Shown here piece after piece: positions 40,109 to 51,662 of a DNA stretch of 64,000 bases. The translations under genes and the position numbers were made by a program. Numbering within the stretch: the stretch's first letter is position 1; the number at the start of each line of letters is the position of its first letter. A model generated the notes under the pieces. That model searched no databases and had not been told where the DNA came from. It saw nothing but the letters and a program-made list of their open reading frames with translations. The DNA is from Moringa oleifera (Eukaryota > Streptophyta > Magnoliopsida > Brassicales > Moringaceae): NCBI GenBank assembly GCA_021397835.1, contig JAJFZO010000191.1, positions 1,679,001-1,743,000 on the forward strand. Direction: 5' to 3'.

Positions 40109-43100
40109 ATGGATCGTTACCAGAAGGTGGAGAAACCCAAGGCAGAAACTCCCATAAACGAGAATGAACTGAGGATTACAGCTCAAGGGAGAATGAGAAA
40201 TTATATCTCTTATGCTCTTTCTCTCTTCCAGGTTTTTTCTTCATTTTGTCCTTTGTTTTATTGTCTTTTTTTTTAATGTCTTTATATATAGACTTAGAGC
40301 TGGTGCTCTCTGGTAGTGCCGCCCTGTGGGTGCGGAACTCTGTCTTGTTAGTGATTGTATTTTGGTGAGGTTTAGTTGAGAAATATATTTAACTGATTGT
40401 GAATAGCATAACTAAGGCATTCCTTAAGGTGTTTCTGCCCTCAATGTGCCCCTTGGTTTTTTCAACTTTTAGTATTAACTTGTGGCAGAGAGATGCAGTG
40501 TCTTTGTTATCTATTGTTTTACTTGTTGGTGAGGGTTTTTGTCGAGTGTATGCAGATGCTGTAGATTACTTTCTGAAAGTTCCTGTTTATGTTCTTTTGC
40601 AGGAGAAAAATGTCAATGAGATTGTCCTCAAAGCCACTGGTAGAGCAATTAATAAGACTGTGATGATTGCTGAATTAATTAAGGTGGTTATTTGAATGAT
40701 TTTCTGCAGTTTTAATCATTTTATCAAACTGATAGCACTTTCACTGGTTTCTGGTTTCTGGTTTCAAGATTACTGTTTTGTCTTTGTTCTTTTTGGTATT
40801 CCATTTTCCTGTAATTCCAGTTCTGTGTGCTATGAGACCTTTCATCTACTGCATTTTTGGTGAGGTATCGTTTGTCAAACAAACATTTTAGGGATATATA
40901 GCCCTTTTTTCTTCCTTGATTTTAGCCTGATAATGCTGAACAATGTGGTACTAGTTGGAAGGATAAGCATAGAATTTATTTTACTCTTATTTTCTTCTTT
41001 ATGTTGAATGTGTTAAATTGCATTACTTCTTCCAGAGGAGGATTGTTGGGCTTCATCAAAATACATCAACTGGTTCTATAGACATTACGGACACTTGGGA
41101 ACCACTTGAGGAAGGCCTTCTTCCGTAAGAACCAGAATTTCCTTTTCCTTTCTGTTAATCATACACTTGTAGAAAATCTTGGAATGTGTCTTGGCTCACA
41201 TGTCATTGTTTGTGCAGCCTAGAAACAACCCGACATGTTTCGATTATCACAATTACTTTGTCTAAGAAGGAGCTGGATTCGACCACCACAGGGTAAATGA
41301 AACAAAAATCCCTTTTCAAACTTATGGTCTATGCTGATGCCTTATATTTGGTGTGTTTCTTTTGTTTGTTTCTTGTAAGTTTTTTTTACCCTAATCGAGT
41401 CAATCATGGAAAAATGTTTTGTTGCCATGGATTTAATATGTGAAGCTTAAGCGATAGGGAGATGGTTTAGCTGGCTGTAAGAAATAAGGGGACTTTATTG
41501 CAAGATTCAAGAATGGTATTGCAAGATTTAAGAATGGTAGTGTCTAGAATTAGCTATTGATCGATGTATTGAGCTAATGAGTAAGTGAGAGTATAGGAGA
41601 TGGTGATTGAACAGAATTAAGTTTAATAACCTGTGCCCTGTGCCAAAATTCTTTGCTTTTCTTGTGTACAGTATGGTTAAACCTGTTTTAATATGATCAA
41701 TTGAAAGGTAAAAAAATGTGGTGTCGAGTGAACTATGAATTTTCTAGAATCCAGAGGCTTTTTTTCTGTTTAGTTTATTTAAATGCATTTGCTTTAATCA
41801 TACTAACTAATACCCTATCATTGTCACTGTTATATATAGAATAAGATACTTCTCTCTTGGCTATCAAAATCATAAGGAATCTAGATTTTCCTTCTTAATT
41901 TTGATGTCAATTCCTAAATTACATTAGAATACAGTTAGGCTAGAGCAATTTTGGGGTCTTGATTCCCGTAAACATGATTCATCTCCCTTCTGTTTTATTT
42001 TAATTCTGGTTGGCATACGTTCACAATGACAGATATCAGCCACCAATCCCAGCTGATCAAGTGAGGCCTTTCGCTGAATATGATGATGGCGGTGAGAAAC
42101 ACACTTTTGGTTTATGTACAATTTTTTTTTTTTAAAACTTGGATATGATTTGAGTTCGTTAATACTTTGCAATTGCTTGTAATACAGAGGCCTCACCTAA
42201 CAACCAAGGAAGAGGACGTGGCGGTCAAAGAAGGAATGGTGGTAACTTTCATGGCCTGAGATTTAGATTTATTTCTTCTAATGACTTGAGAATAGACTTC
42301 TTTCTTCCCTGATTTTAACTAATATCTTGTCTAGCATTGTTGAATATGAAAATATAATAAGTCTTACCTATATTGGAACTTGTCCAATGTCCTGTGAGTG
42401 ACTATAGAATTAAAAGCGCGTAATGATGTATTATACAAACAAATTATCTTGGCTTGATTATGCCTTGAAAGGGCTAATAGAATTTTTTTATTAATGAAAT
42501 AATGTTGGTAGGCTGGTCCACCATATGTAGATGGAAGAAGCAAAGATTTATTGTGCTTCTTCTTTCCTTCTAATTTTTCTGAAAAATGAATGTGCATGAA
42601 AGATAGGGTTTATAAAGGAAGCATCTTTCAGTTGTATAGATGGCCTTGATTAGAAGGAACAAACTTTTATTGCTCTACTGGAAGTATCCCTTCCCTCTCA
42701 ATTTCTTGCAGACGTGATAGAATTTGATATCTGCTTTAGGACTAACCTTGGAATTTTTTTTTTTTTTGGTGGAACTCTCTTACAATTGATCATTGACGAT
42801 TCTTGCTTCATGATTGACCAATTTTCCTTTGTGCATGCAATAAAGTTATGCTTTATTTCATTTTATAAAAATTAAGTTTCTCCTGTGCAGACAACATTAT
42901 TTCTAGTTGAATAAATGCTTCATAACGAATGAATCAGACCATAGGCTTTAATATTCATTTAATGAATGGTCTCTCAATGAGCAGTTGAAGCTAGATTGCC
43001 CTACTGATCATGTTTAGTTTGCAGTGTGCAATGGTTTTTAATTTCCCTATTTCCAATGTCAGTTTGGTCTCCTGTTTATAATTCACATTGAACGATAGCT

Positions 43101-43745
43101 GAATAAAGTGGATTTGTCTTTGTTACAACTGCATGTTGAATATGTACCTGACTTGTTCACTTAATTGAGGATGATATCTGCCCTGATCATCACTTATGTT
43201 TCACCATTTGTTGCTTATACAGGCAATTACAATGGTATGGCAGAGTATGGATATGGTGGTCAAGATGGTGGGCGTGGATATGGTGGTCAAGATGGTGGGC
43301 GTGGATATGGTGGTAGAGGTCGAGGCCGTGGCAGAGGACGGGGTTTTCGTGGCCGTGGAAGAGGTTATGGTGGTGGTCCTGTGCACCAGGAGTCAGGTTA
43401 TTACAATGGCTATGGTGCCTCCAGCCGTGGTGAGTGCTTTTTTTGATTCCTAGTTGTACTATATTCTTCATCTGCCCACTTTTCGCTAGAGAAGTATAAT
43501 TGATGGACATATCTTTTATGGTTCTCGTAAGCTATGAACCAAAAATAGTGCCTGCAATGGATTTAAAATATGACAACAAAATGAACTGTACATCGTGATT
43601 TCCATAGCTCTCAATTTTATATCTTTGCCATTTATAAAGCACATCATCTCTGTGGAATGTCACAGGTCGTGCTCGAGGTAGGGGAAGGGCTCGTGGTCGT
43701 GGTCAGGGTTTCCGAACCGATGGTCCAGTCCAGACAACTGTTTGA
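40109..43745 (+). CDS. Alba-domain nucleic-acid-binding protein with RGG tail
   Basis: Alba proteins bind RNA and DNA; long plant Alba proteins carry a C-terminal RGG region. Eight exons join in phase to 255 residues: 40109-40231, 40603-40683, 41036-41124, 41218-41292, 42033-42091, 42188-42241, 43223-43429 and 43666-43745. The Alba fold covers about residues 18-115, with NELRITAQGRMRNYISYALS, EIVLKATGRAINKTVMIAEL and HVSIITITLSKKELD. The linker YQPPIPADQVRPF leads to Gly/Arg-rich exons, including a perfect 27-base tandem duplication and RGRGRGRGRGFRGRGRGYGG. The protein ends in GPVQTTV. The promoter carries telo-box and site II motifs. Confidence 0.93.
43249..43314 (+). repeat. 27-bp coding tandem repeat in the Alba RGG exon
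   Basis: Two identical 27-base units (43249-43275 and 43276-43302) and a 12-base partial third encode GYGGQDGGR twice and then GYGG. Length polymorphism in the RGG tail is likely between alleles. Confidence 0.95.
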
Positions 43746-44461
43746 GTGCCAGTTCTCTCCAAGTACACCCCTAACTCAGAAGATCCAATAGGGTTATCAC
43801 ATGCCTGCTCTGCTTTTTCTTCCAACACAAGAATTGTTAACTTAAATTGTTATGTTTTAAAGGCATGGATTAGTAGTTTTGAGTTATGAGAGACTTGGCC
43901 AAAGTGTTCTCTGTAGGCTGCATTTTTGTAGGAAGATAGGTAGGATTAATTGTCATTAATTAATTACTCAGCTGTGAATGTTGTATGATTTCCTATATTC
44001 TAGTCTTAAATTCTTTTCTAGGAATAATAGAGCAGCATGTTCTTTTTTCTCCTTGTGTCTGAATCCAGCGTTGTCTTGCTTGCTGTTTTCGATCTGGAGG
44101 GTGACAATTTAAACCTTATCAAAGCAGCCTGCCTACAAGATCGATGCCTTGGTAAATATGAAAAGTAAAATCAGTACAAATCACGGCTTTCATGGAAGTT
44201 GCACATAGCTGCCCTGTTCTTGGTATGGCTTTTGCTATAAAAGGGAAAGCAGAAGAGGTTTCATTTGTATGTTTATACTCAGGAAAAGACTTGGTTGAAC
44301 TTATAGCATTTGGATTACACCTCAGAAGTTTGAATCAACAACAATGATTCTCACTCCCTTTATTAATGCAACTCTGTGTAGCATAAATACTAAGACCTCA
44401 AAAGAGGTGGGAAGGGGAAGAAACAGGTTGCAATAACATATATTGACCAGATGAAAATGGC
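43746..44461. other. Convergent 3' ends of Alba and CYSTM genes
   Basis: No coding signal. It holds the Alba 3' UTR (+) and the CYSTM 3' UTR (-). Confidence 0.6.
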
Positions 44462-45269
44462 CTAAGGGCAACATGCTCGGAACAGCCAGCAGCAACAGAG
44501 TGTGGCCAAGCTGCAAATGTAAGCAACAAGACTGAGAAAGTGTAAAAGAAATGGAAACAAAACCATTTCATCAGCTGTGTTACATCTGCGGAATTATTCA
44601 TTTATATACTGGTTTTCATGTGAATCCCAAGTTTCTGAATATCTCTGGATAGAGTTCAATTCACTTATCCAGGCCAATAATATAGGCATGCAGAACCTTG
44701 GGAAGAAAGCTCATGCTTTTGATTACTATTATGAGATAAAACTTGATGAAGCAGAATATCTTAGTTCTTTAGTCCAAAGATTTTGATTTGATTCATAATT
44801 GCATGAGAAATTGTTTAAGCTCTGATTTGCAATCTGAGCGCAGGATTTCAGAATCCATGCAGCAGAATTTTGGAAAAGATAAAGTCGTATAGTGTAAGAG
44901 ATTAAAAAAAAAGTAAAAAGTGGGTTCCGTACCAGGCTCTGAGGCAAGTAAAGCAGCTAGATTCATCTCCGTAGTATGGTCTGTAAGGTGGAGGAGGAGG
45001 CGCCGGCCCTGGCCCTGGCGGTGGTGGCGCCGGAGGGTAATCGTCATAGAAGTAACCTTGGTACCCTGGTGCTGGAGGAGGAGGTGGAGGAAAGCCTGGT
45101 GGTGCTGGATATGGTGATGGTTGTCCGGAATTCCATGATCACAGGAAATATAGTCTTACCATCTCAAGAAAATCAAACGGAAAAAGACTGAAACCAGAGA
45201 ACATAAATGAATCCCAGATAACTTGCCTGGTGGAGGGTAAGCCTCATGAGAAATATGCTGGTAGCTCAT
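44462..45269 (-). CDS. CYSTM small cysteine-rich membrane peptide
   Basis: Three minus-strand exons, 45269-45227, 45095-44933 and 44510-44462, give 84 residues. Exon 1 encodes MSYQHISHEAYPPP. Exon 2 encodes a Pro/Gly/Tyr-rich region (GFPPPPPPAPGYQGYFYDDY) followed by DESSCFTCLRA. Exon 3 encodes CLATLCCCWLFRACCP and a TAG stop. This is the layout of the CYSTM module: a Pro-rich N-terminus and a Cys-rich C-terminal membrane segment, known from small stress-related plasma-membrane peptides. Intron 1 must use a GC donor (CCAG|GCAAGT): the nearest GT would break the frame, and a TGA precedes exon 2. The acceptor could also lie nine bases earlier, adding APP. Intron 2 is a normal GT-AG. No single open frame shows this gene. 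Confidence 0.8.
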
Positions 45270-46385
45270 TGCTTGGAGTTTCGGACTCTGGCGAAGGAAA
45301 GATGGAAAGAGAGTAATAAACCTATGAACAGAGATGCTTGTGCGTCGGGTGCAGAAGTTCAATGGGAATTCTAGTAGAAATTGTCCTGCTTGCTTTTCTT
45401 CGGTTGGAATACACGAAAGTGAGAAAAGGGTCAGTGTACCTGTTACAGATCAGGATATTAATGTGCTGTCAAGTAACCTTCATCTCTCCACATGGAAGGG
45501 CCCATTTCATTTATGGATCCTTCTATCTTTTACTTTCACCGTAACTGTGAATTGCAGAAGGAAGACAACGATTAACCTTGGATGATTCACCGATCAGCTT
45601 GCTCAGAGTGGAGCCTGGCTGGGACACATGGCGCTCATGCTGTTAGACGTGTTCACATCAGGAGCCTGATCTTTTCTGCCATGTCCACATCATAGTAACC
45701 TAAAAGAATCCATCACTAGAAAGCGAAAAAGGAGACTAGGTACCTGTCCCTTTAATGGGTTTGCAACTTCTGTGCTCCAGATTCTTCATTGTTGATTTGG
45801 TCCAAAGGTCAGTAACCCACCTGTCCACCCATTTCAATTTTAAGCAAGCAGTGAGGATTAGACCAAGGAATCTGCACATCTGAGGAGCCAAAACTGTTCG
45901 ATCAGATTGTAATCAAGTTCATGAGGGACCCATTATTTGGGTTTTGATGATGATATGGTGAAAACTTCAAGGTTCCATACAGGATTCACCAGAAAGCAGC
46001 CAAGCGTCCAAGACAGATTTCAGTGACTCGAAACTTCCTGGATTCTTCTCCTGATAAGAATTACCTGTCAGAGTGACGACAGAGCTTGAAATTGTGAATC
46101 CGTTTACCCAAATACCCATTTGGATAGACAATTCGACTGTCGGCATTTATCTACCTATAAAGTATTGCAGCTGAAATATTTGTTTAAAAGTCTGTGAGGC
46201 TGCTTTTGTCATATGCTCTAATCCTTCGTTGCAAAGGAAACGAAGCTGCGGCTTCAACAGAAATCCTTAATCTTCCTTTATAGAAGTTGTATTTGCTTCA
46301 TCTCCCAACTGATAAACCATCAAGAGGAAGACCCATAAAAGAATTGCCACATAGATTGTTGCAGGAGCTTCAATTCGAGCAAACC
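45270..46385. other. Divergent spacer between CYSTM and GEM-like genes
   Basis: No gene recognised. It must contain the promoters of both divergent genes, and the right part includes the GEM-like leader. Confidence 0.5.
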
Positions 46386-47609
46386 ATGGCAAGTACACCT
46401 GAAGAACCAAATACCCATCTGTCTGTAGCAACTTCATCACCTAAAGCTGAAGAAGCACAATCAAAATTGCAAGAACTGTCTTCATCATCCACTGCAACAG
46501 AATCATCGCAGTCTTCGTCTCTGCCATCCGGTGATGAGACCAAGAAATGGGGAACCCATATCATGGGTCCTCCGGCAGTCCCCACTGCTCATCCAGACAA
46601 CCAGAAGGCCGCTTCGTGGAGTGCAGGTAACCATCAGCAAATCCACCACCAGCCTTACATCGTTTACTCTCCTGTAGAAAAGACAAGCCAGAATCCTTTT
46701 GAGTCTGTGGTTGATGCGTTCAATACCTGGAGCAGGAAGGCCGAGACCATAGCCCGTAACATCTGGCACAACCGTAAGTTCACATCTCCAACCTGTAAAC
46801 TACGAACCCGGAAGTTTTTGAATTTCTGAACATGATAATCATCAGTTGAATCACCACAAGCATGTTTATTTGGTCATATCTTTATTGTCTTTTTGTTTTC
46901 AATCCAACAAAATCATGGAGAAATTTCACATCCATCTTCGCATAAATTTGCAGTTAGAACAGGACCATCTGTGTCGGAAGCTGCATGGGGGAAGCTAAAC
47001 CTGACAGCGAAAGCCATGACAGAGGGTGGCTTCGAGGCTCTCTTCAAGCAGACTTTCGCCACCGATCCAAATGAGAGGCTGAAGAAGACATTCGCTTGTT
47101 ACCTGTCCACAACAACAGGGCCCGTTGCTGGTACCCTCTATCTATCAACTGCTCGGGTTGCCTTCTGCAGTGATCGTCCCCTCTGCTTCACTGCTCCATC
47201 AGGCCAGGAAGCTTGGAGCTACTACAAGGTAATAATCTATGATCATCATTCGTTCATTCAGTTATCTGAATACTTGACATTTAACATTAGCTCTTTAAGT
47301 GGGAAAGTAAAATGTGAATTATGTACCAGATGATCAAGATCTTACTCCATGGAAAGATAATTAAACCGTCGAATTGAATTGGGTACTTGTCTTGGACAGG
47401 TTATGATACCATTGGCAAATATAAACACAGTAAACCCAGTGATCGTGAGAGAAAACCCACCAGAAAAATACATTCAGATTGTAACAGTGGATGGTCATGA
47501 ATTCTGGTTGATGGGTTTTGTTAGTTATGAGAAAGCAACACGTCACCTGTTGAGCAGCGTCTCAGATTTCAGAGCAAGAGAGAACACAGAGCAATCCCTC
47601 CTGGGCTAG
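46386..47609 (+). CDS. GEM-like (GRAM domain, ABA-responsive) protein
   Basis: Three exons, 46386-46773, 46954-47228 and 47400-47609, give 290 residues. The first 80 residues are low complexity and Ser/Glu-rich. Then come WGTHIMGPPAVPTAHPDNQK and NPFESVVDAFNTWSRKAET, the conserved GEM-like N-terminal block. The GRAM domain spans about residues 165-245 (GFEALFKQTF, KTFACYLSTTTGPVAGTLYL, STARVAFCSDRP, then YYKVMIPLANI). The end, FWLMGFVSYEKATRHL, is also conserved. Family members bind lipids through GRAM and are linked to ABA response and, for GEM itself, to epidermal cell division. It is closest in form to the GEM-like ABA-responsive group. Confidence 0.92.
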
Positions 47610-48599
47610 AAGATGATTGCCTTCTTCTCTGAAACTTACCCCCTCCGAACTTTGATATTATCTGAGTTCAGTTGTTACCTTTTCAGGATTCATTGAGTGT
47701 CTCTCTTTCTTCTTCTGCTTCATGGTTGCTGTGGAGTTTTATTTATGGTATTGATTCATGTCCATTCCCATATAGACTTAACAAAGCAATGTATGCGTGC
47801 TTGTTCATTATCTTCTTCATATATGTGCCACTGGCTGTAGGCTTCACTGATCCTAACCCACTCTCAGAAGGGGTTGGGCTGAAAACTTGAGCCCAAGAAT
47901 AAAATATTTTATTGGTTTTGAGTTTTTTATGAAAAAATAAAAAAATATTTTTGTAATGCAAATATTAATTTAAAAAATAAAAAACTCAATCTAATATGTA
48001 TATATTTGGGTTTCTAAGAGAAAACAGCTTGCGGTTTATCCCTCCAGAGAACACACTTCACTTTCAAATCTATATCAAACAACTTGAACAGCCAGATTCT
48101 CTCTCTTTTTCTTTCTCTCTCTCTCTCCCCCTGAATCATTGGTCATGATCAAGACAGTCGAGATGATAGAGAAATCGGAATGGTCAAAGTTGGGTCAAAA
48201 GAAAGAGAAACGTGAGAATTATCAACAACGATATAATTTTAAATAAGCAGAGAGAGGTGTAATAAGAGGGAATGTCAATAAAAGACGTGATCAGAGACTG
48301 GCAAAAGGTTCAGACATTGAAGTGAAGAAGAACTGTGGAAAAGATGCTTAATGTAAGAAAGGCACAAGAGCAAAGGGATATTGAAACAGACAAACCCAGA
48401 TTCTATTTGAAATAATTTTGAATGTATGAAACGGATAAATGGCAATGCCTGTAGAGAGAGACAGAGAGAGAGAGAGAGAGAGGCGAGTTTCAGGCTCTTT
48501 GTCTTTGACCAACTGATTGAGAGGCTCCCCTTACAATGATACTTTTGATTCATGTAATATGAGTATCAATAATGAGATATAAACAACAAAAAGAAGTGA

Positions 48600-48700
48600 A
48601 AGGGAAGGTGGGTTTCTGGTTAGGGAGAGAGAGAGGGAGAGAGGGAGAGGGACACGGAAGAACGAGAGAGAAAGAGAGAGAGAGAGAGACAGAGAGAGAT
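48600..48700 (+). repeat. GA-rich low-complexity tract
   Basis: Irregular GA and GGGA repeats followed by (GA)n near 48670-48690. Purine-rich tracts of this kind are common in plant promoters and leaders. Confidence 0.8.
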
Positions 48701-48910
48701 CTCTGTGTATGGATCTGTGAGTTATGTCGTTTTACTATAGGATGGTGCTCTCTCTCCATCTATCTTTTTCTGTATACTCTATAGTGCAATTCTGCACCCT
48801 TTAAGCCCTCACTGCTCACTGCTTAGATTCCCTTCTGCCAACCATGGCAAAAGAAAGGTTCCTTTGTTTCCTCTACAGTCCACAGTCCAGCTATCATCTA
48901 TGCCCTGGAC

Positions 48911-48914
<4 letters not shown>

Positions 48915-48942
<28 letters not shown>
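48915..48942 (+). repeat. (CT)14 microsatellite
   Basis: Fourteen perfect CT units, about 25 bases before the ATG of the 103-codon ORF. Confidence 0.95.
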
Positions 48943-48967
48943 AGAGACACAAACACACAGATCAGAG

Positions 48968-49279
48968 ATGAATAATGAATTCGAATCTTTTAGGACGGGG
49001 GTCCTCACCACCTCAAAGCAAACCCACTGTTCCCATGTCATACCCTTTTGCATGCACACTTTTTTGGGTATAGTAGTTCGAGCTCCTCCATGTTGTCGAT
49101 GTTATTCTTTTGTAAGTACTTGTGAACCTCCTTTATTTATTTTTTATTTTTTACAGGTTTTAACATCTACCTATATGAAAAAGGAAGAAGCTTTGGTTGT
49201 TTCCGACGTTAATTCAGTTCTGGAAGAAGGAAAAATCGTTCCTGGAACTAACAATTCCCACTTAGATAATAATAGTTGA
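48968..49279 (+). CDS. Unrecognised 103-residue ORF
   Basis: An ATG-initiated frame follows a CT-rich, leader-like sequence. The product begins MNNEFESFRTGVLTTSKQ and ends EEGKIVPGTNNSHLDNNS, with no domain recognised. It contains an in-frame 45-base segment (49112-49156) that looks like an intron, starting GTAAGT and ending in a T-rich tract plus ACAG. Its length is a multiple of three, but it is shorter than usual plant introns. It may be a small gene, a non-coding transcript or chance. Confidence 0.2.
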   Translation: MNNEFESFRTGVLTTSKQTHCSHVIPFCMHTFLGIVVRAPPCCRCYSFVSTCEPPLFIFYFLQVLTSTYMKKEEALVVSDVNSVLEEGKIVPGTNNSHLDNNS

Positions 49280-51662
49280 ATCATGGTTGGTGTCCACACC
49301 CATAAAATTGTCCTTCCCGAAGCCATATAACCACTGCAAAAAGCTGCTCAAATTTCATGGTAGCTACCTCTTCTTCCCATTATCTTGCTCTTCTCTCCCT
49401 CTATTCTGCCTCTTATTTATCTTCTCTTCCCATTTCTCAGCACACCTTAATTAGCCTGTTTGTTTCTTCATTTAAATTTTTGAGGATGAACCCAGAAAAC
49501 TATCTTATGTATGGTTTCCAATGGGCTGCATTGACAGTAAGGAGAAAACCCAGTAATTAAATTGGATTAGTTTTTTGGCTTAACAAGGATATTTATTAGA
49601 GGTGTTTATATACCAATTGAGTCAGTTCTAGCTAGGGTTCCTTCTTTTTGGTTCTTTTCTGTGTTTCCTTTCTGCTTCTTGGGTTGGTCTTACAGAAGCT
49701 AAGATAGCGTGTGAAAATCAACCACGTAAACATACCAAATCAGGATATCAACAGCTAGAAAAGTCTGCAATTTGATTCTACAAGCAGGTAGAAGCCATTA
49801 ACATGCACGAGCTAGCCACTGGGTGAACTATGAGAGTCTTCAACAGATTCAGCCATTAAAGGAGCTCGATTGATTTCCAAAGATAAACTCCAGAACCCAG
49901 AACCCATTTCCCCCTAATCTTGAAAAACCATGTCAGCAGACTGTGTGGTCAAGGGCAAGGCTGCAGAACAAAGGCAAGCCTCATAGAATTGTCGTCGACT
50001 CTCCAGCCAAGGATTCTCTGCAGCCCTGCCCGTTGGCTACCCGTCGGGTCTATACGAATAGATATCCGATTCTGAACCAAGACGTGTCAAGAAACGGAGG
50101 AGTTGGGGGACCTTGCAGTTATCACTTTGAATGTGAAAAAGCCAGTTATTCTCTGACAAGAATTTTGTATGGGCAGATCCTTGTCTTTCACCATCTAACC
50201 TCTTACACTGTGGAAGTGGGGGAAGAAAGTCCACTGAGTTTTCTACGCTAAGCAACTTTCTAGGGTTTCAAATTATCCTTTTCAACTTCCTCTCGTAATC
50301 AATTACCTCCAATCATGCCTTTCTCTCCCTAAGGCTACAGTTTCCTTTTAATTTGTGTTGGTATTGATTTTTTGTAAATAGAATCATAAATTTATTATTG
50401 ATTATATTTATTTAATAAAATAAATAAATAAATAAAATTGTAATTATTAATATTATTAAATTGACATATTTCAACATTTCATAAAAGATTTATGACGACT
50501 CCTCTCCTTTCAATGTCTTTGTTTCTTTTGTAATTTGTCATTGGAATATAAAGTCCGTTGCAATTTTAGGTTACTAATTAATAGTATCATTTATTTATCA
50601 GATTTATTTATTATTTTAAAAAATACATTAATACTTAATAATTTAATAAAATATAAAAAATAATTTAAATAAAAAAATTAGTTTTATAATAAAATGTAAA
50701 AATAAACAAGTACATTGATTGTTTACTTTTGTGAGCCGCCTACAATTATACCTCCCCATGTTCTTCTTCTTAATTAGTCATTTATTAGGGCTGACTTGTG
50801 AATTTAATTATCATAACACTATGCCACCAATCATTGTTTAGAGAAATACACCTTTAATTAACATTAACAAGACTTTCTCAAACTTGGCGGACATGCCCAC
50901 TTAATACATAATTGAGAATTAATTAAACTTTAATTATAAATTAAATCCTAATTACCCGGCAGAAAAATGATTTTACTTATTTTTTGCTTTTGGGCTCAAT
51001 TAATTTCCCTTAATCTTATTTTGCTTTTATTTACTAATTAGATTAAGAGTTTCTTTTTATGTGAATTTGATCTCATTAATTAATTTCCCTTAGTTTTGTT
51101 TTTTACTAATTTAATTAAAACTATTTTAATTATAAAAATATCCTTCATTTTTTTTTAAGAAAAAAACTTTCCAATTAGCTCTGCAACTTTTCATTATTCA
51201 TAGACTTCATGTTTTCTAACCAAACACGCCATAGCATCATGATGGCTTTGACTTTTTGGATTAATTATAATAAGACCAGAAAAATTATAAATAAATTTGA
51301 TTTTAGTGCGATATTTAATTGCGTAATTGACCAGAAAACACGAATAAGAAATTAATAATTATTAAAATAAAAAGGGAAGCCAAGGAGCTACACGTCGCAA
51401 TCATTACTAAAATTATTCTCTTGTTGTATCATTGACCTTGCTCGCTGAGACTAACAATGGCGTCCTGAAGGTAAAATTTGGAGAAAACAGAAAGGAAATG
51501 GAAAAGGAGAGCGACAGTGACTAATAATCCATTTGTCTCATGTTTCATGGTTCCACACTGAAAATCTTTCAAAATCACAAAAGGGTTTATAAAACAAAAA
51601 CCAGATTGAAGAGAAAATGAGAGAAAAAATTTGATGGGGAGAGAGAAAATCTGCAGAGAGGT

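Larger units (their letters stand above)
47610..51662. other. 4 kb without a confident gene
   Basis: It holds the GEM-like 3' UTR, GA/CT microsatellites (48.1-48.95 kb), a 103-codon ORF at 48971-49279, an unsupported open stretch at about 49.93-50.25 kb, and AT-rich DNA from 50.3 to 51.4 kb. The right end is the WW-gene 3' UTR. Confidence 0.5.

Noticed and set aside
48725..48760. miR156/157 star-like string in CT-rich DNA
   Set aside because: The match is low complexity, and the facing arm does not contain the TGACAGAAG core.
50010..50035. miR169-like string CAGCCAAGGATTCTC
   Set aside because: Only the first eleven bases match, and the downstream TTGGCT gives just a six-base stem. It does not form a precursor like the one at 57.6 kb.
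49927..50251. Open stretch containing GKPHRIVVDSPAKDSLQP
   Set aside because: It has no ATG in frame, no recognisable family and no convincing splice partners.
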